Positions 1 through 8,320 are shown, counted from the first letter of the stretch. The stretch: 19,489 nt of DNA from CALWZE01 sp036644375 (GCA_036644375.1 JAVXQD010000038.1:1-19489); one strand, 5' to 3'. The notes: generated from the letters alone by a model not told the origin. Program-made: numbers and translations.

Positions 1-65
1 AAGCAGCAAAGCCCAAAGCCGCAAAACCCCAAAGCCCCAAAGCCCAAATCCCGGCAACAGAGTAA
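1..65 (+). CDS. C-terminal tail of an upstream gene (partial)
   Basis: The third frame reads about 20 codons rich in lysine, proline and alanine (AAKPKAAKPQ...) to a TAA at 63-65. The DNA is a run of degenerate AAAGCCC-like units, so the tail is low-complexity and probably disordered, of the kind found at the ends of nucleic-acid-binding proteins. The stop is immediately followed by a hairpin with A- and T-rich flanks, which supports a gene end here. The other two forward frames are also open across the first 65 bases, so the frame choice rests on the stop-hairpin adjacency. The protein cannot be identified. Confidence 0.4.
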   Translation, partial: AAKPKAAKPQSPKAQIPATE

Positions 66-109
66 TCGAAAAAATGCATCGCAGGTCGCGCGGCGGCTGC
101 ATTTTTCGA
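66..109. terminator. Bidirectional hairpin terminator after the first partial gene
   Basis: TCGAAAAAATGCA at the left pairs with TGCATTTTTCGA at the right. The inner part extends as a GC-rich stem around the loop, with one bulge and one mismatch. A-rich left and T-rich right flanks suit intrinsic termination in both directions. It begins one base after the upstream TAA. Confidence 0.6.
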
Positions 110-129
110 CAGTCGGACAGACATTAATA

Positions 130-158
130 TAGACATTAAGTCGATTTTGTGGTAGAAT
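130..158 (+). promoter_or_regulatory. Predicted sigma-A promoter upstream of pcrA
   Basis: TAGACA (130-135), a 17-base spacer and TAGAAT (153-158) with an extended -10 TG at 150-151. A second, poorer candidate is TTGATA (208-213), 18 bases, TATAAA (232-237). The first would give a leader of about 170 bases before pcrA, containing the hairpin at 240-265. Confidence 0.45.
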
Positions 159-239
159 TAAGGAACAACAGATATTGTGCTGATTTCAGATATGTTTAAT
201 TTATTCATTGATAAAATTGACATTTTTCACTTATAAACG

Positions 240-270
240 GGCATCAGTCTGCTTTGGCTGATGCCTTTAC
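240..270 (+). terminator. Hairpin in the pcrA leader (terminator or attenuator-like)
   Basis: GGCATCAG (240-247) and CTGATGCC (258-265) form a perfect 8-bp stem around a 10-base loop, followed by TTTACTT. It lies between the predicted promoter at 130-158 and the pcrA start, so it could end a short transcript of about 100 bases or attenuate read-through. The T run is imperfect, so termination strength is uncertain. Confidence 0.4.
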
Positions 271-333
271 TTCTATCGGACCTGCTGTTTGCTCAGACGA
301 ATACGCAAAAATTCAAAGAAATGGAATATGATA

Positions 334-2766
334 ATGCAACTAAAAGACGAGTTCATCAAGCTGAGAAAAGAATACATTGCCGGGCGCTTTTCAAAACTCA
401 ATGAGGTACAGCGCGAGGCGGTGCTGCATACCGGCGGCCCTGTCCTTATTTTGGCGGGAGCGGGCAGCGGCAAGACCACGGTTGTTGTCAACCGCATTAA
501 AAATCTGCTGGAATTCGGCGACGCTTACGAGTCGGATTATGTCGCGCGTGAAATAGCGGAAAAGGATATTGAGCTTCTGAAACAGAGTGTGTCAAAATCC
601 GCTCCGGTTTCACCCGAGATTCAGCCGCTTTTAAAAACAGGCTTTATTGAGCCGTGGAATATACTTGCAATCACCTTTACAAACAAGGCGGCGGCAGAGC
701 TTAAAAGCCGCATCTGCGAGTCGGTCGGCAACAGCGGAAATGATGTTTTTGCCGCGACCTTTCACTCGTCCTGCGTGCGCTTTTTACGCCGCAATGCGGA
801 TTTGCTCGGGTTTCCGAAAAACTTCACAATCTATGATACCGACGACAGCCAGCGCGCGCTGAAAGAAATATATAAGGACAAGAATATCGACGAAAAGCTG
901 TTTCCCGTGCGCGCGGTACATGGCAGAATAGGGCGCATCAAGGACGAGATGATATCTCCGACCGATTTTGCGGAGCAGGCTGCGAACTACAACGACAAAA
1001 TTATTGCGCAGATTTATGCCGCCTACCAGACAAAGCTCAAAAGGGCAGGCGCATTTGATTTTGACGATTTGATTTATTACACGGTCATTCTTCTGACTCA
1101 GTTCCCTGAAATACGCGAATACTATAATCATAAATTCAAATATATCATGGTAGACGAATATCAGGACACCAGCTACGCGCAGTACCGACTGATAGAGCTG
1201 CTGACCGACAGAAGCTGCAACCTGTGTGTTGTCGGCGACGATGACCAGAGCATCTATCGTTTCCGCGGCGCGACCATAGAGAACATTCTCAACTTTGAGG
1301 AGCGCTTTAAGGGTACGAAGGTTGTTCGTCTCGAGCAGAATTACCGCTCGACCGAGTGCATTCTCGAGGCGGCCAATCAAGTGATATCCAAAAACAAGGG
1401 ACGAAAGGGCAAGACCCTTTGGACGGACAGCGGCATGGGCGATTTGGTCAGCGTTTACTGCGCCGACGATGAGCGCGAGGAAGCCGTATATGTCTCGCTG
1501 AAAATCGCAAAGAACAAGGGCGACGGAATTCCGCTGAAACAGCAGGCTGTGCTCTATCGCATGAATGCGCAGAGCAATGCTATTGAGAGCTATTTTGCCC
1601 GCGCCGGAATCCCGTACAGGGTTATCGGCGGACTGCGGTTCTATGACCGCGCCGAAATCAAGGATATAATGGCATATCTCAACATCATCGACAATCCGGG
1701 CGACGATTTGCGCCTGACACGCATCATAAACAGACCTGCGCGCAAAATCGGAGACGCTACCGTGTCTCAGATTTTGCAGATTTCATCGGGACTCGGCATA
1801 TCCATGCTCGAGGTAATCAGGGACGTCGAGACCTATCCGTCCCTCTCCCGCGCGAAGAATTCATTGAAGGAATTCTACAGCATGTACGAAAAGCTCGTCG
1901 AGACATATCATGAGCGGAATCTGCACGATTTTGTTGATGAGCTTTTGAATATAACCGGCTACAGAAAAATGCTTGTCGACATGAAGGACGAGGGAATCAC
2001 AAAGCTCGAAAACGTCGAGGAGTTCATCTCGAGCATCCGCGCGTTTGAAAGTGAAAACCCCGAGGGCGATCTGACCCTGTTTCTTGAGGAAATCGCGCTT
2101 GTTGCGAATATCGACACCTATGATGAAAACACCGATGCGGTCGTGCTCATGACATTGCACAGCGCAAAGGGGCTTGAATTTGACTGCGTTTACATAATAG
2201 GCATGGAGGAGGGCATCTTCCCGGGAGACCAATCGCGGTTCAATACCGAGGATTTGGAGGAGGAGCGACGCCTTGCCTATGTGGGAATAACCCGCGCGCG
2301 CAAACGCCTTTATATGACCCGCACATCGATGCGCATGCTTTTCGGCCAGACCCGCAGAAATGCCGAATCTCGGTTTATGCTCGAATTCAGCGACGACCTC
2401 AAAAATGACGACGCGCCTAACAAAACCGCGCTGAATTCACGTGATAAGAGCGGCCTTGAGTCCCGCGGACAGTACGAGTACCGCCAGTCCAACGAGGCTG
2501 CAAATTACAAGATTGACAGAGTTCCGAAGCCCAAGCCCAAATTCGGTGATACCATCTCGGTCGGCGGCACGGCAACCGCGGCGAGAAAAGCGGGTAAAAC
2601 GGGTGCGCGGTTCGGCTCGGGAGATGTCGTTGATCACAAAATCTTCGGAAAAGGCAAGGTGCTTTCGGCGACTCCGCTCGGAGGTGACCTGCTTTTGGAA
2701 ATAGATTTTGAAAAGGGCGGAAAGAAAAAGGCGATGGCGAACTACGCGCCCCTTGTCAAGCTGTAA
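334..2766 (+). CDS. pcrA: UvrD/PcrA-type superfamily 1A 3'-5' DNA helicase
   Basis: An ATP-dependent helicase of the UvrD/Rep/PcrA family, which unwinds DNA in repair and plasmid replication and removes stalled RNA polymerase. With the start at ATG 334 it has about 810 residues. The motifs are in order: Q motif (Q26), Walker A AGAGSGKT (41-48), Ia AITFTNKAA, II VDEYQDTS, III VVGDDDQSIYRFRGA, V LHSAKGLEFD and VI RLAYVGITRAR. The C-terminal 50 residues (GDVVDHKIFGKGKV...) match the Tudor-like tail of PcrA that contacts RNA polymerase. Residues about 62-107, between motifs I and Ia, form an acidic insertion absent from Bacillus PcrA and, to my knowledge, frequent in Oscillospirales. The start is uncertain: ATG at 328 and TTG at 289 are in frame and the ribosome site is weak (a GGAAT just upstream). 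The gene appears monocistronic. Confidence 0.95.
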   Translation: MQLKDEFIKLRKEYIAGRFSKLNEVQREAVLHTGGPVLILAGAGSGKTTVVVNRIKNLLEFGDAYESDYVAREIAEKDIELLKQSVSKSAPVSPEIQPLLKTGFIEPWNILAITFTNKAAAELKSRICESVGNSGNDVFAATFHSSCVRFLRRNADLLGFPKNFTIYDTDDSQRALKEIYKDKNIDEKLFPVRAVHGRIGRIKDEMISPTDFAEQAANYNDKIIAQIYAAYQTKLKRAGAFDFDDLIYYTVILLTQFPEIREYYNHKFKYIMVDEYQDTSYAQYRLIELLTDRSCNLCVVGDDDQSIYRFRGATIENILNFEERFKGTKVVRLEQNYRSTECILEAANQVISKNKGRKGKTLWTDSGMGDLVSVYCADDEREEAVYVSLKIAKNKGDGIPLKQQAVLYRMNAQSNAIESYFARAGIPYRVIGGLRFYDRAEIKDIMAYLNIIDNPGDDLRLTRIINRPARKIGDATVSQILQISSGLGISMLEVIRDVETYPSLSRAKNSLKEFYSMYEKLVETYHERNLHDFVDELLNITGYRKMLVDMKDEGITKLENVEEFISSIRAFESENPEGDLTLFLEEIALVANIDTYDENTDAVVLMTLHSAKGLEFDCVYIIGMEEGIFPGDQSRFNTEDLEEERRLAYVGITRARKRLYMTRTSMRMLFGQTRRNAESRFMLEFSDDLKNDDAPNKTALNSRDKSGLESRGQYEYRQSNEAANYKIDRVPKPKPKFGDTISVGGTATAARKAGKTGARFGSGDVVDHKIFGKGKVLSATPLGGDLLLEIDFEKGGKKKAMANYAPLVKL

Positions 2767-3103
2767 CCGAGGTCACTGAATGTTCACCGCCTAAAATGAT
2801 ACTATTACCGAAAAGCTCGGAAATTTCAAGGCGCGGCCGCAGCCTGTCAAAGCATTTTCAGGCCGATAGGGTGTCGGGATTTCGGCGCTGTGAGCTGCAT
2901 TGAGATTAAACGGGTATTATTTGCACGAAATTGATTCAGAATATAATATGGCGCAAGGTGCCCGAAATTGCGGAAAATAAGACTCGGACCGATACCGCCC
3001 TGCATCAGAGCTGTTTTTTTCGGCGCGAAGCCGGGAAACCTCCGCGAGCGCGTCACAGGACAAATCGGGCGCAGTCACCGCGCTACATAAAGGAGAAAAA
3101 TAT
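2767..3103 (+). promoter_or_regulatory. Intergenic region with thyX promoter and long leader
   Basis: No convincing gene lies here. A promoter candidate is TTTGCA (2920-2925), 16 bases, TATAAT (2942-2947), predicting a start near 2954 and a leader of about 150 bases. The leader contains a small hairpin (2950-2962, GGCGC/GTGCC), a run of seven T (3014-3020) without a strong preceding stem, and a CGGC/GCCG hairpin (3021-3033). A good ribosome site AAAGGAG is at about 3089-3095. The reading frames on either strand look like chance and are not called. Confidence 0.45.
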
Positions 3104-3871
3104 ATGAACGTGTATCTTCTTGCACATACCGTGATGCCGGAAAAGCTGGTTGCAAACGCGGCGCGGCTCTGCTATTCAAACTCGGGCATAGAGGATTTAC
3201 TCTGTGAGATTTCCGACGAAAAGGCAAAGGATTTTGTCGAGATGCTGTCGGGAATGGGTCACGAAAGCCCCATTGAGCACGCGAGCTTCACATTCGGCAT
3301 CGAGGGCGTGTCCCGCTCGCTGTTAGCTCAGATTACGCGGCATCGCATAGCGTCATTCAGTGTCCAGAGTCAGCGCTATGTGCGGCTCGACGATTTTAAA
3401 TATGTCACCCCGCACGCGATTGCCGATGACCCGCAGGCGGCTGAGATTTATCAAAATTCCATGAAACGCGACGCCGAGGATTATTGCAGGCTGACCGAAA
3501 TACTGAAACAAAAATATGTTGCCGAAAATCTCGCCGCCGGAATGAGCGAGAAAAAAGCCGCAAGCGCCGCCGAAAAAAAGGCGATTGAGGACGCGCGCTA
3601 TGTTCTGCCGAATTCCTGCGAGACCAAGATGGTTGTCACCATGAACGCTCGCTCGCTGCTCAACTTTTTTCGCCACCGCTGCTGCAATCGCGCACAGTGG
3701 GAAATCCGTGAGCTTGCCGAGGCGATGTTCAAGCTTGTGTATGACGTCGCGCCCGCGCTGTTCGAGAGCAGCGGCCCGCCGTGTGCGTGCGGAAGCTGTC
3801 CGGAGGGAAAAATGACCTGCGGGCAAGCGGCTGAAATGCGCGAGAAGTACAATAAGCTGAAAGAGGGATAA
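3104..3871 (+). CDS. thyX: FAD-dependent thymidylate synthase ThyX
   Basis: It makes dTMP from dUMP using methylene-tetrahydrofolate, FAD and NADPH, replacing ThyA. The 255-residue protein carries the ThyX signature RHRIASFSVQSQRY at 79-92 (the RHRx7S motif, R79-H80-R81 to S89). Upstream is HESPIEHASF, which belongs to the FAD/dUMP site. A second basic block, NFFRHRC at about 188-193, is in the substrate-binding region. The C-terminus has a cysteine cluster (C227, C229, C232, C239) in a GPPCACGSCPEGKMTC context that could bind a metal; this is inference. The start is fixed by AAAGGAG about 8 bases upstream. It is first in an operon with tmk six bases downstream, so two consecutive steps of dTTP synthesis are co-expressed. 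Confidence 0.95.
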   Translation: MNVYLLAHTVMPEKLVANAARLCYSNSGIEDLLCEISDEKAKDFVEMLSGMGHESPIEHASFTFGIEGVSRSLLAQITRHRIASFSVQSQRYVRLDDFKYVTPHAIADDPQAAEIYQNSMKRDAEDYCRLTEILKQKYVAENLAAGMSEKKAASAAEKKAIEDARYVLPNSCETKMVVTMNARSLLNFFRHRCCNRAQWEIRELAEAMFKLVYDVAPALFESSGPPCACGSCPEGKMTCGQAAEMREKYNKLKEG

Positions 3872-3877
3872 ACCCTG

Positions 3878-4543
3878 ATGTGCGGAAAACTTATTGTTAT
3901 CGAGGGACTTGACGGAAGCGGAAAAGCGACACAGACAAACAAACTCAAGGAGACCCTGACTGCCGAGGGCAAAAGCGTCGAGGCGCTCTCGTTTCCCTGC
4001 TATGACTCCGATTCGTCGGCACTTGTGCGCATGTATCTGAGCGGTCAGCTCGGACAGAGACCGGAGGATGTGAACTGCTATGCCGCATCAACCTTTTACG
4101 CCGCAGACCGCTACGCGAGCTACAGGGCGGTGTGGGGGCAGAGATATCTGGCGGGCGGCATGTTTGTTGCGGACAGGTACACGACCTCAAACGCGGTACA
4201 TCAGATGTGTAAGCTCGAGAGAGCACGCTGGGACGAATATCTTGACTGGCTGTTCGATTTTGAATACAGCAAGCTCGGCATTCCAAAACCCGACGCGGTG
4301 ATTTATCTTGACATGCAGCCCGAGACAAGCGACAGGCTGATGCAAAAACGCTATTCGGGAGATGAGAGCAAAAAGGACATACACGAAAAAGATATACACT
4401 TTCAGCAAATAAGCCGTGAGGCGGCGAATTATTGCGCAAAAAAATACAGCTGGACAATTATTCCGTGCGATGAGGGCGGCGAGCTTCGAACCGTCGACAG
4501 CATTGCAGGAGACGTATTGGCGTCAATTAAGGAGACTCTATAA
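3878..4543 (+). CDS. tmk: Thymidylate kinase (dTMP kinase)
   Basis: It phosphorylates dTMP, the product of ThyX, to dTDP. The 221-residue protein is the usual length for the family. The N-terminus has the P-loop GLDGSGKAT (10-18), followed by a DRY motif (ADRYTTSNAVHQ) that matches the family's nucleotide/dTMP-binding segment, then YLDMQPETS and a lysine-rich lid (KRYSGDES). Thymidylate kinases usually have K-T-T in the loop where this one has K-A-T, a variant I believe is common in Clostridia. The start lies 6 bases after the thyX stop, with AGAGGG as ribosome site. Its stop TAA overlaps the next ATG by one base (TAATG), indicating translational coupling. Confidence 0.9.
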   Translation: MCGKLIVIEGLDGSGKATQTNKLKETLTAEGKSVEALSFPCYDSDSSALVRMYLSGQLGQRPEDVNCYAASTFYAADRYASYRAVWGQRYLAGGMFVADRYTTSNAVHQMCKLERARWDEYLDWLFDFEYSKLGIPKPDAVIYLDMQPETSDRLMQKRYSGDESKKDIHEKDIHFQQISREAANYCAKKYSWTIIPCDEGGELRTVDSIAGDVLASIKETL

Positions 4544-5436
4544 TGCTCGAATTCAGAAAAGTTGAGCTTTCCGACAAGGAGAGAATCACCTCACTTTTGC
4601 ACAGTGCACCCGACAGAGGGTGCGAATATACCTTTGGAAACATCTTTATATGGCGTGATGTGTACGGGACAAAGGTCGCGTTTACCGACGACGGTCTTTG
4701 CGTGATACGCTTTGAGCGCGAGGTAGACGCATTTCTTTTCCCATTCGGAGAGGGCGACGTCAAAAAAGCCGTAAGCGATATGATGGCGGATGCGGAGCTG
4801 CGCGGAATCCATTTTCGAATTATCGCCGCGACGACCGAGGACACGCGTGTGCTTGACGGTCTGTTCCCCGATATGTTCAAGCACCACACATCGCGCGATT
4901 TTGCGGAATACGTTTACAATACCGAGGATTTGATTGAGCTCAAGGGCAAAAAATTCCACGGGAAACGCAACCATATCTTCCGCTTTATACAGGACTATCC
5001 CGAATACGGGTTCATAGAAATAACCCCCGATAATATCGGAGAGGTTCGTGAGATGAACGACCGCTGGTACGAGGAGATGCTCGAGGAATACGGAGACGAC
5101 GGGCTAATTGCCGAGCGGGTTGCCGCAAACAGCGCGTTCGACAACTTTTTCGAGCTTGGGTTCAAGGGCGGATATATAAAAATAAGCAGCGGAATAATCG
5201 GGTTTTCTATGGGAGAACCGATTAATTCCGAAACTTTTTGTGTGCATATCGAAAAGGCTTGCTATAATATAAACGGCGCGTATACTATTATTAACCGCGA
5301 TTTCGCAAAATGCTTTTGTGAGAAATACCGCTATATCAACCGAGAGGACGATGTCGGAGACGAGGGGCTGCGCAGAGCAAAGCTCTCATATAATCCCGAA
5401 ATTCTGACCGACAAATATGTGGTGAGCAAGCAATGA
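4543..5436 (+). CDS. DUF2156 / COG4866-type protein
   Basis: A 297-residue soluble protein matching the DUF2156 family, related to the C-terminal GNAT-like domain of phosphatidylglycerol lysyltransferase (MprF). Recognisable stretches are CEYTFGNIFIW near the N-terminus, the central KGKKFHGKRNHIFRF, and a C-terminal YRYINREDDVGDEGLRRAKL, which is very characteristic of COG4866 proteins. No membrane span is seen, so this is the stand-alone cytoplasmic form. The substrate is unknown; transfer of an aminoacyl group from a charged tRNA is an inference from the fold. It starts inside the tmk stop codon and ends overlapping the next gene's ATG by 4 bases. Confidence 0.8.
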   Translation: MLEFRKVELSDKERITSLLHSAPDRGCEYTFGNIFIWRDVYGTKVAFTDDGLCVIRFEREVDAFLFPFGEGDVKKAVSDMMADAELRGIHFRIIAATTEDTRVLDGLFPDMFKHHTSRDFAEYVYNTEDLIELKGKKFHGKRNHIFRFIQDYPEYGFIEITPDNIGEVREMNDRWYEEMLEEYGDDGLIAERVAANSAFDNFFELGFKGGYIKISSGIIGFSMGEPINSETFCVHIEKACYNINGAYTIINRDFAKCFCEKYRYINREDDVGDEGLRRAKLSYNPEILTDKYVVSKQ

Positions 5437-6305
5437 TAAGACGAGCGACAGACTCAGACATCTCAGCGCTAAAAGCGATATGGGAGGACAGCTTTGACGA
5501 CCCTCTCAATTACGTCGACTTTATGTACAACGAGATTGTGAAAACAAGCGACACGATTGTTTTCGAGGCCGCGAACAAGCCGGTTTCGATGCTGACTGTA
5601 ATTCCCGCCGAGTTCACCTACAAGGATAAGGCGGTCAAGGCGATATATATTTTTGCGGCAGCCACACTGAAAAAGTATCGGGCAAAGGGCATTATGACCT
5701 CGCTTCTCAAATACGCCGAGGATATCGCAAAATTGTCGGGCTGTGCGCTGAGCGTGCTTGTTCCGGCGGAAAAGTATCTTTTTAAATTTTATCAGAACTG
5801 CGGCTACAGCGCGGACTTTAATGCCACACTGGTCGGCATAAAGCATGGTATGCTTGACGGAAATATCACATCTGAGCAGGACATTGAGCTTGACAAAATA
5901 ACCCCCGAGCAGATATACGGTCTGCGCGAATCCGTTTTGGCGGAGATTCCGCATATCAGGTGGTATCCCAATCAGCTGAAGTTTATCATGAAGGACGCGA
6001 GAATATACGACGAGCACATCGCAAGCTATAGCGGGTCACTCGGAATCGGCTATGCGATTTTCGGTATGCAGGGAAAGCATATGTTCATTAAGGAATGTAT
6101 GGGTACCACGATTGATGTTCAGCATTTTATTATTTCGAAAATAATAGCGGCAAACAACCCGAAAAACGTCTCGGTTCAGCTTCCGCTCCACTCTGAGCTG
6201 TTTAAATTCGAGGGGGAGACAACCATGTATGGAATGGCAAAGCCCTTGGCGGGGAATACCTTTATAAAGGATATGGACCCCTACATGAATCTCATGCTCG
6301 ACTGA
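5433..6305 (+). CDS. GNAT family N-acetyltransferase
   Basis: A 290-residue acetyltransferase of the Gcn5-related family. The N-terminus (MIRRATDSDISALKAIW) is the usual beta-1/alpha-1 opening. Motif A, the acetyl-CoA pyrophosphate loop, is KYRAKGIMTSLL at 81-92 (R83, G86), and motif B ends in FYQNCGY (119-125). The region after about 140 is a second domain, as in Eis-like two-domain GNATs, but I do not see clear Eis hallmarks. It overlaps the DUF2156 stop by ATGA, so the two are probably translated together. Two GNAT-fold proteins in tandem suggests a shared small-molecule or tRNA-linked modification, which is speculative. The substrate is unknown. Confidence 0.85.
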   Translation: MIRRATDSDISALKAIWEDSFDDPLNYVDFMYNEIVKTSDTIVFEAANKPVSMLTVIPAEFTYKDKAVKAIYIFAAATLKKYRAKGIMTSLLKYAEDIAKLSGCALSVLVPAEKYLFKFYQNCGYSADFNATLVGIKHGMLDGNITSEQDIELDKITPEQIYGLRESVLAEIPHIRWYPNQLKFIMKDARIYDEHIASYSGSLGIGYAIFGMQGKHMFIKECMGTTIDVQHFIISKIIAANNPKNVSVQLPLHSELFKFEGETTMYGMAKPLAGNTFIKDMDPYMNLMLD

Positions 6306-6336
6306 AAAGGGCTGACATACGAAAGGAACTTTCATT

Positions 6337-6885
6337 ATGGTATATGTATTCTTGGCTGACGGCTTTGAGGAGATGGAGGCGTTTACCCCCGTGGATTTGC
6401 TCAAGCGCGCAGGAATAAACGTGACCACGGTCGGAATCGGAAGCTCAACCCCCACAGGCTCGCACGGAGTTACGGTAATGGCGGATATTTCCGAGGAGCT
6501 GTTTTTTCCCGATAATGACATCGAGGCAATCGTGCTGCCGGGCGGAATGCCGGGCACAGATAATCTCGAGTTAAGTCCGGCTGTAAAGCGCGCCATCCGA
6601 CTCGCGAGCGAGGAGGAGATAACGGTCGCCGCAATCTGCGCCGCGCCCCGAATTCTCGCGCACGAAAATCTGCTTCATGGCAGAAAAGCCACGGTATTTC
6701 CGAGCTTTCGCGAGGAATTGACCGACAGCTATGTCGATGAGAGCGTCGTGTATGACTCACCGTTCCTGACTGCAAGGGCAGCCGGCTCGGCGGTTGATTT
6801 TTCACTCAAGCTCATTGAGATAATCAAGGACAGACAAACCGCAAAAAAAGTCGCCGACTCAATTTTTTACGGCGAATACCGATAA
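6337..6885 (+). CDS. DJ-1/PfpI family protein (YajL/ThiJ-like)
   Basis: A 182-residue DJ-1 superfamily protein of normal length. The nucleophile-elbow cysteine is C101 in AAICAAP, and the acidic partner is E14 in FEEMEAF, equivalent to human DJ-1 C106 and E18. VLPGGMPGT (66-74) and TARAAGSAVDFSLKLIE (about 149-165) are the other family signatures. Members have been described as chaperones, glyoxalase-like enzymes or protein and nucleotide deglycases; the sequence does not say which. AAAGGA lies about 10 bases upstream of the ATG, and the gene starts 31 bases after the GNAT stop, so it may be the last gene of the thyX operon. Confidence 0.9.
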   Translation: MVYVFLADGFEEMEAFTPVDLLKRAGINVTTVGIGSSTPTGSHGVTVMADISEELFFPDNDIEAIVLPGGMPGTDNLELSPAVKRAIRLASEEEITVAAICAAPRILAHENLLHGRKATVFPSFREELTDSYVDESVVYDSPFLTARAAGSAVDFSLKLIEIIKDRQTAKKVADSIFYGEYR

Positions 6886-6889
6886 AATA

Positions 6890-6898
6890 TGATATAAT
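6890..6898 (+). promoter_or_regulatory. Extended -10 promoter for mltG
   Basis: TGATATAAT at 6890-6898 is an extended -10 with a perfect TATAAT. No good -35 lies 16-18 bases upstream, as expected for extended -10 promoters. It sits just after the DJ-1 stop and about 130 bases before mltG. Confidence 0.5.
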
Positions 6899-7026
6899 AC
6901 ATCATAGTATCTGCCTCATTAAAATCATGATGCGGCGAGTCGTCGTCAGCGGTATGGAATAACGAGTCACATCAAGCATTTAACAAATTTTCAAAGTCCC
7001 TAATGTCAGAAAGGGTTGGACAATTT

Positions 7027-8320
7027 ATGGGTTTTAAAGTAAAGAAAAAGAAAAAAACAAAATTCAGATCTCCCTCATCATTTGCAAACGGTGTTGTGGG
7101 CACTGCGGGCGGCGGTGCCGGTGAGGTACCCTCAAATAGCTCGGGTACACACCGCAATCGCAATAAAAGGGGCGGCGGCAAGGGGCTTGTGATAATCCTT
7201 GCGTTGCTCTCCGTTGTTCTCGTTATCGTCGCGGTAACGGCTTTTTTCGGATATCGCGAAATCAGCGGAAAACGGGGCATGAATACGGCGGACATTGTCG
7301 TCACGGTGCCTGAGGGCTCATCCACATCCGCGGTTGCCGATGTGCTTGTGCAAAATGGAATCATCAAGAACGTGACGGCGTTCAAGGCGTACAGCCGATT
7401 TAAAAAAGCGGACGGAACCTATCAGTTCGGAGACCACACGCTTAACAGCAGCCTGTCCTACGATGAGATAATAGAGGTCTTGCAGCAGATGACCGTCAAG
7501 GATATCGAGATGTATCCCCCGATGACCTTCCCCGAGGGGAGAACCACGCTCGGAATGGCATATGATTTCGAGGAGGCGGGAATCTGCACCGCGAATGAAT
7601 TTGTCGATATATGCAACAACGACACCTTTACAAATGATTTTCTCAAGGAAATAACCTATACGGGACTTGAATTTATCAAGCTTGAGGGCTTTCTTTTCCC
7701 CGACACCTATACGTTTGAAAAGGGAATTTCCGTTCACGATATGATTCAGCAGATGCTCGATAACTACGAAAAGAACATTTACACCGACGCTTTTAAGGCG
7801 CAGGTGGCGTCGAGCGGATACACACTCAAGGAGGTAATGACCCTTGCGTCGATAGTCGAAAAGGAATCGTTCGGCGGTGAGCAGTACAATGTCGCGGCGG
7901 CATTCCACAATCGCATGCAGGACAAGGAGCGGTTCCCGCGCCTGCAATCAGACACCTCGGNNNNNNNNNNCGGCGGAGAAGATTCCGGGCAACTTTATCT
8001 GGGGCGTAATCGGGCTGTATTACAACGGATCGATTGAGCCGGTCACGGGAAAAGCCCCTCAGGAGATGATTGACGCGTACGACACCTACAAGGTGGACGG
8101 CATAATTGTGGCGCCTATCTGCAATCCGGGCTTTGCCTCGATTGATGCGGTGCTGAATCCGGCGGATACGCCATATTTCTTCTTTATAACCGACCAAAAC
8201 AAAAAATTCTACTGGGCTGAGACAGATGCGCAGCACAGCAAAAACATCAAAACGGTCGAGGCTGTAAACAAAGCGCTGGCGGACGGAACCTTTGACGCCA
8301 ACAAAGATTATTCGGCATAA
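7027..8320 (+). CDS. mltG: Endolytic murein transglycosylase MltG, interrupted by assembly gap
   Basis: It cuts nascent peptidoglycan glycan strands at the outer face of the membrane and so sets their length. Order: a lysine-rich cytoplasmic N-terminus with a Ser/Gly-rich linker, one membrane segment (GLVIILALLSVVLVIVAVTAFF, about 52-75), a LysM-like region (VPEGSSTSAVADVLVQNGII) and the YceG/MltG catalytic domain. The catalytic glutamate is E278 in LASIVEKES. QSDTS stands where the family has QSDPT. Ten Ns at 7961-7970 interrupt the gene there; after it the frame continues from AEKIPGNF through YDTYKVDG and ICNPGFASIDAVLNPA to TAA at 8320. The frame differs by one across the Ns, so the true gap should be a multiple of three. 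Start: ATG 7027 has AAAGGG 11 bases upstream; ATG 7003 is also in frame. Confidence 0.9.
7961..7970. other. Assembly gap of 10 Ns inside mltG
   Basis: A run of exactly ten undefined bases, a standard scaffold placeholder, within the MltG catalytic domain. It is not evidence of a real frameshift. Confidence 0.98.

Noticed and set aside
1..50. AAAGCCC-like repeats at the left edge as a CRISPR or satellite array
   Set aside because: Units are only about 7 bases, imperfect, and explained by a lysine/proline/alanine-rich protein tail.
2847..3056. A 69-codon minus-strand frame in the thyX upstream region
   Set aside because: No ribosome site, no recognisable motif, and it covers the predicted thyX promoter and leader.
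3945..4457. Long antisense frames inside tmk and other GC-rich genes, up to about 200 codons
   Set aside because: They mirror the codon pattern of the clearly identified sense genes and have no start signals.
7877..8320. A separate gene starting upstream of the N gap in another frame
   Set aside because: Its C-terminal part is the end of MltG; the N-terminal part before the gap is an out-of-frame shadow caused by the gap.
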